Below, in pieces: positions 8,326-16,771 of a stretch of 64,000 bases of DNA. Numbering within the stretch: position 1 is the stretch's first letter; every line of letters begins with the position of its first letter. Source of the stretch: Caulobacteraceae bacterium (GTDB lineage: Bacteria; Pseudomonadota; Alphaproteobacteria; Caulobacterales; Caulobacteraceae); assembly GCA_019746095.1 (NCBI GenBank), contig JAIESL010000002.1, positions 36,603 to 100,602 on the forward strand, given 5' to 3'. The notes beneath the pieces were generated by a model. It was not told the DNA's origin and made no database searches. It worked only from the letters and a program-made list of their open reading frames with translations. Made by a program: the position numbers and the translations under genes.

Positions 8326-9607
8326 CCGGAACACCAAGGAGCACTTTACGACGCCTGCACGACCGGAAGTTTACTGTCGCAGCCCCTGCCCTCGGATTCT
8401 ATACGAATTTTCCGGGCCGGAAGCGCGTGCGATGACAGCTGCTACCCCGGATACTCCCGCGGCCGGATCGGCCGGAAGGCGCTACCTGCATGTAGTGGCC
8501 AACAGCGGCCGGTTTCAGTCTCGCTTGATGAAGCAGGCGCGCACGGCGCTGAGCAGCGGGAATTTCGACGCCGTACACATACTGGCGAAGAAGGGGCGCG
8601 GCGACGACGGTCTGGCCCTGCAAGAGACGATCGAACCCGGACTCACCCTGGAACGGATCGCGGTCCCAAGGGTCGTCCCTGGACTCAACCTTTTGCTTTG
8701 GCTCGGGCGGGCTGCCGGGCGGAGTGTTACCGCCCGGCCGGATGTTGTTAGCGTCCATCACGTTACGCTCCTGCCGTTGGGCGCCCTGGTCAAAGCCCTG
8801 ACCGGCGCCCGACTGGTCTATGACGCTCACGAGCTCGAAACCGAGAGCGCGAGCCTCGTCCACCGCCCTCTGCTCAAGGCGGTCTGCAAGGTCCTCGAAG
8901 CGGTCTTTCTGCGCTTCTATGACCAGGCGATCGTCGTCAACGAACCGATCGCTGACTGGTACCGGGCGAGATATCGCCGCCTGCCGATAACCGCGATCCA
9001 CAACTATCCCCGTGCCGGCGGCAGGCCAGCGGGTCACGAGAATTGCCTGCGGCTCCTGCACGACATTCCCGACGACAAGGTCGTCTTCATCTATCAGGGC
9101 GTCATCTCCGCCGACCGGGGCCTGCCCTTGCTTCTCGACGTATTCACCCGCGGCATGGTGCCCAACGGCGTCTTCGTCGCAATGGGATATGGCGACATGG
9201 TGGACGACGTCCGGGAGGCCGCCTCGCGAAGCCCCCACGTGAAATACCAGCCCGCCGTCCCGCAGGACGAGATCGTCGCCTACACGGCCTCTGCTGACGT
9301 CGGGCTCTGCCTCGTCGAGGCCATCTGCCTCAGCTATGAACTGTCGCTGCCAAACAAATTGTTCGAATATGTTCAGGCTGGCCTTCCGGTGCTGGTAGGC
9401 AATCCCCTGCCTGAAATGGCAGGGCTCGTCACCCGCCTTGGACTGGGCATGACGACCGACCTGGACATCGCCTCGATGACGGCTGCCCTGAACCGGATGG
9501 CGGAAGCGGATAGCAGCCCGATGAAGGCCGCCGCAGCCGAGGCCGCCACCCAGTTTATCTGGGAGAACGAAGAGCCCCGGCTGGCGCAGGTGTATGCCGG
9601 CTTGGTC
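7204..9607 (+). repeat. Tandem duplication, ~1.09 kb copies at 1318-base period
   Basis: The DNA from about 7204 to 8289 recurs at about 8522 to 9607 with a constant offset of 1318 bases. No difference was found where I compared the two, and the encoded proteins are identical over this span. Similarity continues patchily to both sides: GGAAACGCCCCATGACCGGA follows both copies. The copies are in direct orientation, so they could recombine to delete one gene. Confidence 0.9.
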
Positions 9608-9643
9608 GAGACCCGCGACGCGCGAGCCGGAAACGCCCCATGA
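8432..9643 (+). CDS. Glycosyltransferase, GT4-like, tandem copy 2
   Basis: This is the second copy of the preceding glycosyltransferase, again 403 residues. The start is the ATG at 8432 ([13 protein letters not shown]), because upstream codons in the same frame lie inside the copied tail of gene 1 and translate to unlikely protein. Residues of the N-terminus differ from copy 1 ([10 protein letters not shown] versus HLTTTSGRFE), and the tail differs in a few residues (ETRDARAG versus QGHDAKGG). The 106-base gap before it shows no gene. Near-perfect DNA identity with differing ends suggests recent duplication or gene conversion, with the ends giving room for different partners or acceptor use. 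The same family motifs are present as in copy 1. Confidence 0.82.
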   Translation: MTAATPDTPAAGSAGRRYLHVVANSGRFQSRLMKQARTALSSGNFDAVHILAKKGRGDDGLALQETIEPGLTLERIAVPRVVPGLNLLLWLGRAAGRSVTARPDVVSVHHVTLLPLGALVKALTGARLVYDAHELETESASLVHRPLLKAVCKVLEAVFLRFYDQAIVVNEPIADWYRARYRRLPITAIHNYPRAGGRPAGHENCLRLLHDIPDDKVVFIYQGVISADRGLPLLLDVFTRGMVPNGVFVAMGYGDMVDDVREAASRSPHVKYQPAVPQDEIVAYTASADVGLCLVEAICLSYELSLPNKLFEYVQAGLPVLVGNPLPEMAGLVTRLGLGMTTDLDIASMTAALNRMAEADSSPMKAAAAEAATQFIWENEEPRLAQVYAGLVETRDARAGNAP

Positions 9644-9665
9644 CCGGAACCCGAAGGAGCATATC

Positions 9666-10643
9666 ATGACGAACGGCCATCACACTGTTCGGGATCTGGC
9701 GGAGATTCTGGAGCCGCTGATCCTCGGACTTGCAGGTTCGCTGGATCGCCCGATCGTGGCACCGTGTCCCAGCAACCGGCCGATCAGGAACGGGCTAACC
9801 TTCGTGCGAAACCCCGGCGCCCTAGGTGGGGACGCGGCGTCGTTGCTGACGGGTTTGACCGTCATCTGTCCGGTAGGTCTAGACGCCGCATCCCTTGGGT
9901 CCGATGTCACGACGATTCTCGTCGAGAACCCGCGCTTCGCTTTCGCCCGGGCTGTCGGCCGCCTGTTCGGTGCTACCGGCATCCAGCCCGGGGCCCACCC
10001 GACAGCGGTGGTCGATCCGTCGGCTGAAATCGACCTCACCGCCTCGATTGGCGCGAACTGTTCGGTGGGCCGCCACTGCAAGGTCGGAGCCGGGTCCATT
10101 CTACACCCGAATGTCGTTCTCTATGACAAGGTCAGGCTGGGCGACAATGTGGTCGTCCACTCGGGAACGGTCATTGGCTCGGATGGGTTCGGGTATGAAC
10201 GGGGCGAAGACGGGGAGTTCGAGAAATTTCCTCATGTTGGCGGCGTGCTGATCGAGTCTGACGTCGAGATCGGTTCCAATACGAGCATCGATCGGGGCGC
10301 ACTGGCCGACACGATCATCCGGCGTGGCGCCAAGATCGATAACCAGATCCATATTTCCCATAATGTCGTCATCGGCCGCGCCACGGCCGTGATCGCCCAG
10401 AGCATGCTCGGCGGCAGCGTCGAAATTGGCGACTACGGCTGGGTGGCGCCCTCCGCCTGCGTCATGAACCAGCGCAAGCTGGGCGCCCGCTCGACCGTGG
10501 GCCTTCAGGCGCTTGTGGTGAAGGATGTGCCGTCGGGGACGACCGTGATGGGCTCTCCCGCGGTTACCCAGGAAGAGTTTCAGCGCGAGCGCCGAGCGCT
10601 CAAGGCACTGATTGTCGCAGCCGAGGAAAGAGATGCGAAATGA
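9666..10643 (+). CDS. LpxD-like N-acyltransferase (left-handed beta-helix)
   Basis: This 325-residue protein has the LpxD layout. An N-terminal domain with [18 protein letters not shown] and [16 protein letters not shown] is followed from about residue 115 by hexapeptide repeats. The repeats contain [13 protein letters not shown] and [11 protein letters not shown], where the LpxD family carries its catalytic histidine. LpxD transfers a 3-hydroxyacyl chain from ACP to the free amine of UDP-acylglucosamine. Lying inside an O-antigen locus and directly before a PIG-L deacetylase (4-base overlap), it is more likely a paralogue acylating an amino sugar of the O-unit than the lipid A enzyme. The start at 9666 has GAAGGAG 7 bases upstream. 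Only sequence similarity supports the acyl-transfer role. Confidence 0.82.
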   Translation: MTNGHHTVRDLAEILEPLILGLAGSLDRPIVAPCPSNRPIRNGLTFVRNPGALGGDAASLLTGLTVICPVGLDAASLGSDVTTILVENPRFAFARAVGRLFGATGIQPGAHPTAVVDPSAEIDLTASIGANCSVGRHCKVGAGSILHPNVVLYDKVRLGDNVVVHSGTVIGSDGFGYERGEDGEFEKFPHVGGVLIESDVEIGSNTSIDRGALADTIIRRGAKIDNQIHISHNVVIGRATAVIAQSMLGGSVEIGDYGWVAPSACVMNQRKLGARSTVGLQALVVKDVPSGTTVMGSPAVTQEEFQRERRALKALIVAAEERDAK

Positions 10644-11272
10644 GCCGTAGTATTCTGGTGCTGGCGCCGCATACCGACGACGCGGAGCTGGGCTGCGGCG
10701 GAGCAATCGCCAAGGCCGTCGAGGCTGGCGACCGCGTGGCGGTGGTCGCGTTTTCCGACGCCGAACAGTCCCTGCCCGCGGGATCAGCGCCTGACCGCCT
10801 CCACGGTGAGATGCGGGCCTCGCTCCGGGTGCTGGGCGTAAGCGATGACGCGATATTCATTGAGAAATTTCCGGTGCGGAACTTCGACCGACACCGCCAG
10901 GCCATCCTGGACAAGATGATCGAGTTTCGCACCCGGTTCGCGCCCGACCTTGTGTTCGCCCCGGCGGGCCAGGATGTGCACCAGGATCACGACGCCATTC
11001 ACCGGGAGGCGCTTCGCGCGTTTCGTCGATCTTCAATCTGGTGCTACGAGCTGCCGTGGAACCAGCTTTCAGCGGAAACTACTGGGTTCATCGTTCTTGA
11101 TGAGCGACACGTCGAGGCCAAGTTCCGCGCCCTCCAATGTTATGAATCGCAGGTCGAACTGGACCGCCCCTACTTCAGGAAAGAGCTGATTTATGGCATG
11201 GCGACAATGCGCGGGGTGCAGGCCTTTTCTCGTTATGCGGAAGCTTTTCAAGCCCTGCGCACCCTTGCCTAG
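10640..11272 (+). CDS. PIG-L/LmbE-family N-deacetylase
   Basis: This 210-residue zinc-dependent deacetylase of the PIG-L family has the N-terminal metal motif [13 protein letters not shown] (residues ~8-20) and the second metal motif [10 protein letters not shown] near residue 115. PIG-L enzymes remove N-acetyl groups from GlcNAc-type sugars. The ATG overlaps the stop of the LpxD-like gene, so the two are almost certainly coupled. The pair suggests an exchange in which the acetyl group is removed and a longer or hydroxylated acyl group is put on. The first motif has Thr where most members have Pro (PHPDDE), and DDAE instead of DDE; the metal ligands His, Asp and Asp/His remain. The substrate is not defined by sequence. 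Confidence 0.85.
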   Translation: MSRSILVLAPHTDDAELGCGGAIAKAVEAGDRVAVVAFSDAEQSLPAGSAPDRLHGEMRASLRVLGVSDDAIFIEKFPVRNFDRHRQAILDKMIEFRTRFAPDLVFAPAGQDVHQDHDAIHREALRAFRRSSIWCYELPWNQLSAETTGFIVLDERHVEAKFRALQCYESQVELDRPYFRKELIYGMATMRGVQAFSRYAEAFQALRTLA

Positions 11273-11287
11273 GGAGGCGAGGTTCGC

Positions 11288-12607
11288 GTGAGTACGCCGT
11301 CAGATTCAGCCGGGATTGCAGGCGCACGCCCGCGCATCTGGTATATCTATCCTCCCGCGGGGGGCCCGGGGCTCGGCCGCTACTGGCGTGCCTACCTCCT
11401 GTCCAGGGCGTGGCGCGCGCTTGGACTGGAGAGCCTCGTCATCGCGCCCGGCTATCACCATCAGTTCCAGAATCTCGAGCCGCGGGAAGGGTTTCAGGAC
11501 GTGGGGGGGGCTCCCCACTATTTTCTCCCGACGCCTCCATACGGCAAGTCTCCTGTGGCGCGCATCTTGGCCATGCTGCGCATCATCCCTGACTTGCTCG
11601 GCAACCCCGCGCTGCGAGTCCTAGGAAGAGCCGCGCCTCCCGAAGTCGTAGTTTACTCCTCCCCATACCCCTTCGGTGTCATTGCCGGCTGGATGCTGGC
11701 GCGGAAATACAAGGCGCGCTTCATCTTCGAGGTGAGAGATATATGGCCGCTGAGCCTCACGGAGATTCTGGGCACGCCCTCCTGGCACCCGTTTGTCCTC
11801 CTGGCAGGGTTCTGCGAACGCTTCGCCTACAAGACTGCGGATCGCGTCGTATCCCTGCTGGCCGACGCGGACCAGCACATGACCACGCGCGGGATGTCGG
11901 CCGACAAATTCTGCTATATCCCGAACGGCGTGCAGGTGATCTCCGAGGAAGGCGACATCGGCCCGGCGGCGACCCATCCCCTGGTCCTGCACATAAAGGC
12001 GCTGCGCGAGGCCGGCGAGGTCGTCGTGATCCACGCCGGAAACATGGGGGCGACGACGCCGCTTGGCCCCTTGCTCCAGGCGGCGGACCTGATCCGGGAG
12101 AGCGGGGCGGACAACATACGGTTCATTCTGGTTGGCCGTGGGGAACTGGAACCGGCCTTGCGGGATCAGGCGGCGGCACTGTCGCTCACATCGGTCGAGT
12201 TCCACGATCAGGTCGAGCGCGCGGTCGTCATGGAATGTTGCCGCCATGCCGATGTGGGGTTCGCCTCATCCCCGGACTTGCCCATCTATCGGTTTGGCGT
12301 GAGTCCGAACAAGATCTACGACTACATGTTGGCCGGCCTGCCCATCGTGTACGCCAACACGCGTGAGGAGAATCACATAACGGCCACCGGGGGTGCGATC
12401 GGATGTTCGGTCGATGACCCGGAACAGATCGCTGCATCGCTGGTCGCCATGATCTCCATGCCGGAGGCCGACCGGCGAGCTATCGGCGATCGGGGCCGTC
12501 GCCATGTTCTGCTCAACCACGACTATTCGATCCTGGCGCGCCGATACGCTGACCTGATGGGCCTGACGAGCGAAAACCCGACGGTGAACGGAGACCTACC
12601 CACATGA
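11288..12607 (+). CDS. Glycosyltransferase, GT4-like (WbuB-type)
   Basis: This 439-residue GT-B glycosyltransferase starts at GTG 11288. It opens with IWYIYPPAGGPGLGRYWRAY and has FEVRDIWPLSL near residue 140 and FIPNGVQ-type acceptor-loop residues near 208. The donor-site region GVSPNKIYDYMLAGLPIVYAN lies near residues 335-355, typical of WbuB-like enzymes in O-antigen loci. It lacks close similarity to the three other glycosyltransferases upstream, so it likely forms a different linkage. It is coupled by a 4-base overlap to the epimerase gene that follows. The sugar donor is unknown; WbuB relatives often use N-acetyl-6-deoxy amino sugars. Confidence 0.82.
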   Translation: MSTPSDSAGIAGARPRIWYIYPPAGGPGLGRYWRAYLLSRAWRALGLESLVIAPGYHHQFQNLEPREGFQDVGGAPHYFLPTPPYGKSPVARILAMLRIIPDLLGNPALRVLGRAAPPEVVVYSSPYPFGVIAGWMLARKYKARFIFEVRDIWPLSLTEILGTPSWHPFVLLAGFCERFAYKTADRVVSLLADADQHMTTRGMSADKFCYIPNGVQVISEEGDIGPAATHPLVLHIKALREAGEVVVIHAGNMGATTPLGPLLQAADLIRESGADNIRFILVGRGELEPALRDQAAALSLTSVEFHDQVERAVVMECCRHADVGFASSPDLPIYRFGVSPNKIYDYMLAGLPIVYANTREENHITATGGAIGCSVDDPEQIAASLVAMISMPEADRRAIGDRGRRHVLLNHDYSILARRYADLMGLTSENPTVNGDLPT

Positions 12608-13560
12608 ATATCTTGTTGATTGGAGGAGCAGGCTTCATCGGCAGCGTTCTCCAGCGGGTGTTGAGATCTTCGGGCGCCCACGTGACCGTGCTGGATATCA
12701 AGCCGGCGCCTGAGGGCGTGACGTCAGACTACGTACAGGCCGATATCCGGGATTTTTCGGCCATCGCGCCCCACTTTGAGTCTCGTGATCTGATCATCAA
12801 TCTCGCTGCGGAGCACAGGGACGACGTACGACCGATCTCGCTCTACGACGAAGTCAACGTCGACGGGGCCCGGAACATCTGCCGCGCGACCTCGCAGGCC
12901 GGAGTCAAATGGCAAATTTTCACGAGCTCGGTCGCCGTTTATGGAGAAAGCTCGGAGCCGCTGAATGAGGACTCCAGGATCGCCTATTTCAACGACTATG
13001 GGAGAACGAAATTTCTCGCGGAAGGTGTTTACTGTGAATGGCTAGATGAAGAGGCCGACCATCGTCTGCATATCGTCCGCCCCACTGTGGTATTCGGACC
13101 GGGCAATCGTGGGAACGTCTACAACCTCCTCCGCCAGATCAAATACGGACCATTCCTTATGGTCGGCGACGGGACCAATGTGAAAGCGATCGCGCACGTC
13201 GACAACGTTGCCGGCTTCTTGGCATATGTCGCGTCGGACCGTGTTTCGCCCGGCATTTACAACTACTCGGACGGGCCTGACCTGTCCATAAACCAGATCG
13301 TAGAACTCACGCAGGCCGCGCTAGGCAGGAACATCAAAGGCCCCGGGCTGCGGCTGCCGCTACTGGTGGGTCTGGCTCTGGGGAAACTGGCGGATCTGGC
13401 GGCCGGGATGCTTAACCGCTCCCTGCCAATCTCGGCCGTCCGGATTCGGAAATTCTGTTCGAGTTCGGAAATCGACGCCACGCGCATGCTGGGCACCGGC
13501 TACACGCCTCCTCGGGACATCCGGGAAGGCCTCACGGAGATGGTCCGGGTTCACGTATGA
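12604..13560 (+). CDS. NAD-dependent epimerase/dehydratase (extended SDR)
   Basis: This 318-residue extended short-chain dehydrogenase has an N-terminal Rossmann motif LLIGGAGFIGS and an active-site YGRTK near residue 137, preceded by the FTSSVAVYGE serine loop. RPTVVFGPGNRGNV near residue 160 is typical of sugar-nucleotide epimerases and reductases. It is probably a 4-ketoreductase or 4-epimerase that prepares a donor for the neighbouring WbuB-like transferase, as often seen for fucosamine/quinovosamine branches. It overlaps both the gene before (4 bases) and the flippase gene after (4 bases). The exact substrate cannot be assigned. Confidence 0.82.
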   Translation: MNILLIGGAGFIGSVLQRVLRSSGAHVTVLDIKPAPEGVTSDYVQADIRDFSAIAPHFESRDLIINLAAEHRDDVRPISLYDEVNVDGARNICRATSQAGVKWQIFTSSVAVYGESSEPLNEDSRIAYFNDYGRTKFLAEGVYCEWLDEEADHRLHIVRPTVVFGPGNRGNVYNLLRQIKYGPFLMVGDGTNVKAIAHVDNVAGFLAYVASDRVSPGIYNYSDGPDLSINQIVELTQAALGRNIKGPGLRLPLLVGLALGKLADLAAGMLNRSLPISAVRIRKFCSSSEIDATRMLGTGYTPPRDIREGLTEMVRVHV

Positions 13561-14903
13561 CACCGTTGAGAGAACGGTTCGAACAGATGAGGACCCTGGC
13601 GGTCCCCCTTGCGGCTCGCCTGATCGGCCTGTCCAGAACCGGTGCTGTCGGCTCGATCTCAGCGATCCTGCGAACCAACGTGCTGATGCAGGTCCTGAGT
13701 TTCCTCTCGGTTCCCTTCCTCACCCGCATCTATGGGCCAGAACACTACGGACTGTTCGCCCTCTACGTGGTTCTCTCCGGCTACCTCACCCAGTGCGCGA
13801 TCCTGAGATTTGATGTCGCGATCGACATCCCGAAAGAGGACGACGACGCGCGGGCGCTACTTCACCTGTGCTTCATTCTTGTTTTCGGGATGGCGATCCT
13901 GTCGACGGTGGTCACCCTCCTGTTTGGCGAACAGGTCGGCCGCCTGATGGGCCAGGTGCAGTTGGCGGACCTCCTCCTGTTCCTGCCGCTCAGCGTCATG
14001 TTGGGCTCTTACGGAGCGCTCGTCGGCATCTGGTTCGCGCGACAGCGAGACTTCCAGACTCCGTCAAACATCCGTCTGCTGACGGCTCTGGTGGATATCG
14101 GCGCCAAGATCGGCCTGGGCGCCGGCGGAGCGCTGAAGCTTGGCCAGGTTCTGGGTTCCCTCGCATCTGTAAGCGTTATGGTGCTGCTGTCTCATTTGAG
14201 CGCGCGTAAACAGCAGTTCCGGCTCTTCCACGGCTTCAGCGTGCCTCGGGCCCTCGCGATAGGCTGGGAATACCGAAAATTTCCGCTGATGAATTTTCCG
14301 GCCACCTTGCTTGAGATGACGGCTTTCGCCATTCCGGCCGTGATGATCGGAGCCTATTTCGGCCCCGCAGCCGTCGGATTGTACTTTGTCGCTGATCGCC
14401 TGACACAGGCCCCCTCCGTCGCAATCGCCAGTGCGATCAGACCTGTTTTCAAGCGCCATGCCGCCGTCCGGATGCACGAGGATGGGACTTGCCGTCCGCT
14501 GGTGCTGAAGACGCTGGTCCTCACCGGCGGAATCGGCGCGGTGACGTTGCTGGGGCTCATCGTCGTGACTCCCCTGTTGTTCGCTCTCATTTTCGAGCCG
14601 CAGTGGCGTGAGGCCGTGTGGATCGTTCAGGTTCTCGCCTTTGCGCGGGCTATGGATATCGTGGTCAATCCCATCTCGCCCGTGCTGCTCGTGCGCCAAC
14701 ACCATGCGGTCAACCTCGCAATCCAGGCCTTGCTGGCGGCCGGGTCGGCGGCGGCGATCACCATCGGCGCCCACATGGACAGTTTCCCGATCGCGATCAT
14801 CGCCTACACAGCTGTCCTTTGTTTGAAGTACTTTATGGAATTGTTGGTCTGTCTGTACTTGTCAGACGGTCGGCAACTCCCCGGACTTCGTGCACGCGAT
14901 TGA
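13557..14903 (+). CDS. wzx: Oligosaccharide flippase, Wzx-like (MOP superfamily)
   Basis: This 448-residue integral membrane protein has about 12 hydrophobic helices. It contains the typical Wzx opening RTNVLMQVLSFLSVPFLTRIYGPEHYGLFAL, in which the first helices end in the conserved P..YG.FAL element. Wzx moves the finished undecaprenyl-linked O-unit from the cytoplasmic to the periplasmic face of the inner membrane, for polymerisation by Wzy. Its place at the end of a run of transferase and sugar genes and the coupling to the epimerase fit. It has an unusually long N-terminal soluble stretch (~35 residues). A 136-base gap follows. Confidence 0.85.
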   Translation: MTPLRERFEQMRTLAVPLAARLIGLSRTGAVGSISAILRTNVLMQVLSFLSVPFLTRIYGPEHYGLFALYVVLSGYLTQCAILRFDVAIDIPKEDDDARALLHLCFILVFGMAILSTVVTLLFGEQVGRLMGQVQLADLLLFLPLSVMLGSYGALVGIWFARQRDFQTPSNIRLLTALVDIGAKIGLGAGGALKLGQVLGSLASVSVMVLLSHLSARKQQFRLFHGFSVPRALAIGWEYRKFPLMNFPATLLEMTAFAIPAVMIGAYFGPAAVGLYFVADRLTQAPSVAIASAIRPVFKRHAAVRMHEDGTCRPLVLKTLVLTGGIGAVTLLGLIVVTPLLFALIFEPQWREAVWIVQVLAFARAMDIVVNPISPVLLVRQHHAVNLAIQALLAAGSAAAITIGAHMDSFPIAIIAYTAVLCLKYFMELLVCLYLSDGRQLPGLRARD

Positions 14904-15051
14904 CAATCTGAGTACGGCCGGGCCGCGTCACACTTTAGCGCCATTAAAAGTTCGCGGTACGATTGCGCTTTGACCGAAAGAATCGGACACTGAAATCTCG
15001 CCTTGGGGTGGGGATGCGAGAGCCGGCCCCCGGGGCGGCATGAGGGTTAAG

Positions 15052-15858
15052 ATGGGCGAACAATTATCTATCGTCGGCAGCGGCGTGATCGCCACCGGTC
15101 TGGCGGCGGTGGCGTCCAGAATGCCCGGCCACCGCCTTTGGGCGCGCTCCCCAGCGTCGTCGGAGAGAGCGAAACGGGCGATCGCAAAGGCCTGTGAACG
15201 GCTTGGCGAAGGCTATGAACCTGACCATGTGACCATTACGCTGGACCTGGACGAACTCAGTTCCGGCAGCTTCTTTGTGGAAGCCGTGGCGGAGGACCTC
15301 CCGCTTAAACGAGCATTGCTCGCCAAGCTGAACAAGATCGCCCGCGAGGACGCGGTGATCGCGACCACGACTTCCTCGTTGCCAGTCGTCGAACTCGCCA
15401 CCTCTTCAGGGCGCCCGGATCGCTTCGTGGGGCTTCATGTCTTCAACCCGGTCCCGAAGATGAAACTGGTCGAGCTTGCCTTCCCCAAGGACGCGAGCCC
15501 TGACACACGCGCACGCGCAAGGGCCCTGTGTGTCGGCCTGGACAAGGAGGCCGTCGAAGTGCCGCCGCTGGCCGGTTTCGTCGTCAACCGTCTGCTGTTC
15601 CCCTATCTTTTTGGCGCGGTAGAATACCTTGAGTCCGTCGAACTTCCGCCCGAAGCTGTCGACCAATGCATGCAGAACGGCGCGGGACATCCGATGGGGC
15701 CTATCGCGCTCCTGGACTATATCGGGCTCGACGTGTCGGTCTCCATTGGGGATGCCTTGGGCTTGGAGGTGCCGCAACGGCTTCGGGATCTGGTTGCTGA
15801 AGGTGCCCTTGGCAGGAAGACCGGGCGCGGTCTGTATCCGGAAAGCACCTACAGCTGA
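15052..15858 (+). CDS. 3-hydroxyacyl-CoA dehydrogenase homologue
   Basis: This 268-residue protein has the two-domain HADH layout: a Rossmann domain with GSGVIATGLAA, the catalytic-histidine segment GLHVFNPVPKMKLVEL near residue 128, and a C-terminal dimer domain with AGFVVNRLLFPYL and HPMGPIALLDYIGLD. These enzymes interconvert 3-hydroxyacyl-CoA and 3-ketoacyl-CoA with NAD(P). I chose ATG 15052, which has GAGGG six bases before it, over ATG 15040. Such an enzyme is odd in an O-antigen locus. It could supply 3-hydroxybutyryl-CoA or a related donor for N-acylation of an amino sugar by the LpxD-like protein. It may instead be a stray gene; the link is inference. Confidence 0.85.
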   Translation: MGEQLSIVGSGVIATGLAAVASRMPGHRLWARSPASSERAKRAIAKACERLGEGYEPDHVTITLDLDELSSGSFFVEAVAEDLPLKRALLAKLNKIAREDAVIATTTSSLPVVELATSSGRPDRFVGLHVFNPVPKMKLVELAFPKDASPDTRARARALCVGLDKEAVEVPPLAGFVVNRLLFPYLFGAVEYLESVELPPEAVDQCMQNGAGHPMGPIALLDYIGLDVSVSIGDALGLEVPQRLRDLVAEGALGRKTGRGLYPESTYS

Positions 15859-16144
15859 TCGAATGACGGGCGGATGCAGATTGCCCCGCTGCGCCACAGC
15901 TGGCTGTATCCCGGGCAGCGACCTTCATAGCGGCCACGGCGCTGGCCACAGAGGGCTTTCGGCGGCGCGGGAAGGCGAACCAGAAGCGCCCGAAAGCAAA
16001 CTGCATGGTGCCCGTTTCGGACCATGGCATCTCGACGTGCCATGCAGTACATGGGGTGCAATTTGGCGCGTCTAGCGGTCGGGGAGGCTTTGTGCTGGCT
16101 TTTGCCACGGAAGGCCGCTGGCGTCGGAAGGATCAGTATCGTCC
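15859..16144. other. Intergenic stretch without recognised gene
   Basis: This 286-base gap lies between the hydroxyacyl-CoA dehydrogenase and hisH-like genes. An 8-base inverted pair, CTGCATGG at ~16002 and CCATGCAG at ~16042, is separated by about 30 bases. Open frames exist on both strands but give no recognisable protein. The stretch may hold the promoter for hisH-hisF or debris from a past insertion. Confidence 0.5.
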
Positions 16145-16771
16145 ATGATAACCATCATCGACTACGGCATGGGAAATGTCGGGTCCGTGCAAAACATGCT
16201 TCACCGGGTCGGTGCCGAGAGCGTGCTCAGCACCGATCCCGAAAGCATCCTGCGTGCTGAGAAGCTGATCCTGCCGGGGGTCGGGTCGTTCGATCAGGGA
16301 ATGCAGGCGTTACAAGATCGCAACCTGGCTGACGCGATCCGGTCCGCAGTGACGGAACGGGGCATCCCCATCCTTGGAATCTGTCTTGGAATGCAACTCT
16401 TGTCGCGACGAAGCGACGAGGGCTCCAGTCCCGGTCTCGGGTTGCACGCCTCCGAGACGCTCAAGATTCCTTCCAGCAGTGTCGACGGGAAGATTCTCCG
16501 CATTCCGCACATGGGTTGGAATATCGCGCGTCCCTTGAAAGAGCACCCGCTGGTCGAAGGGGTCGCGCCCGACACCCGATTCTACTTTGTTCATTCCTAC
16601 CATGTCGTGTGCGACGATCCGGCCGACGCGCTTATGGCCGTCGACTACGGGTCCATCCTCACTGCGGCGTTCTCCGCCGGGTTGGTCATGGGCGTCCAGT
16701 TCCATCCGGAAAAGAGCCACAAGTTCGGGATGGCGCTCCTGAAGAATTACGCGGAACGACCCATATGCTGA
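16145..16771 (+). CDS. hisH: HisH-like glutamine amidotransferase for sugar amidation
   Basis: This 208-residue class I glutaminase has the nucleophile motif GICLGMQLL (Cys near residue 82) and the catalytic His-Glu pair in FHPEKS near residue 186. The oxyanion glycine loop LPGVGSFDQGM also matches HisH. In P. aeruginosa O-antigen loci, HisH2 and HisF2 supply ammonia from glutamine to WbpG, replacing their histidine-pathway role. The two WbpG-like genes upstream make that the likely job here. It overlaps hisF by 7 bases, consistent with a 1:1 complex. I cannot exclude that it also serves histidine synthesis, but no other his genes are present in the window. Confidence 0.9.
   Translation: MITIIDYGMGNVGSVQNMLHRVGAESVLSTDPESILRAEKLILPGVGSFDQGMQALQDRNLADAIRSAVTERGIPILGICLGMQLLSRRSDEGSSPGLGLHASETLKIPSSSVDGKILRIPHMGWNIARPLKEHPLVEGVAPDTRFYFVHSYHVVCDDPADALMAVDYGSILTAAFSAGLVMGVQFHPEKSHKFGMALLKNYAERPIC

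Noticed and set aside
7168..9667. Long minus-strand frames opposite the tandem glycosyltransferases
   Set aside because: They are identical because the underlying DNA is duplicated; composition is that of an antisense shadow (Gln/Arg/Asp-rich, no family).
15701..16108. Minus-strand frame through the 15859-16144 gap
   Set aside because: It runs mostly antisense to the dehydrogenase gene and shows no recognised protein; a transposase remnant was considered but no motif supports it.
16516..16764. Upstream extension of the HisF frame
   Set aside because: The extra residues overlap the hisH coding region and do not look like HisF; ATG 16765 matches the family start.
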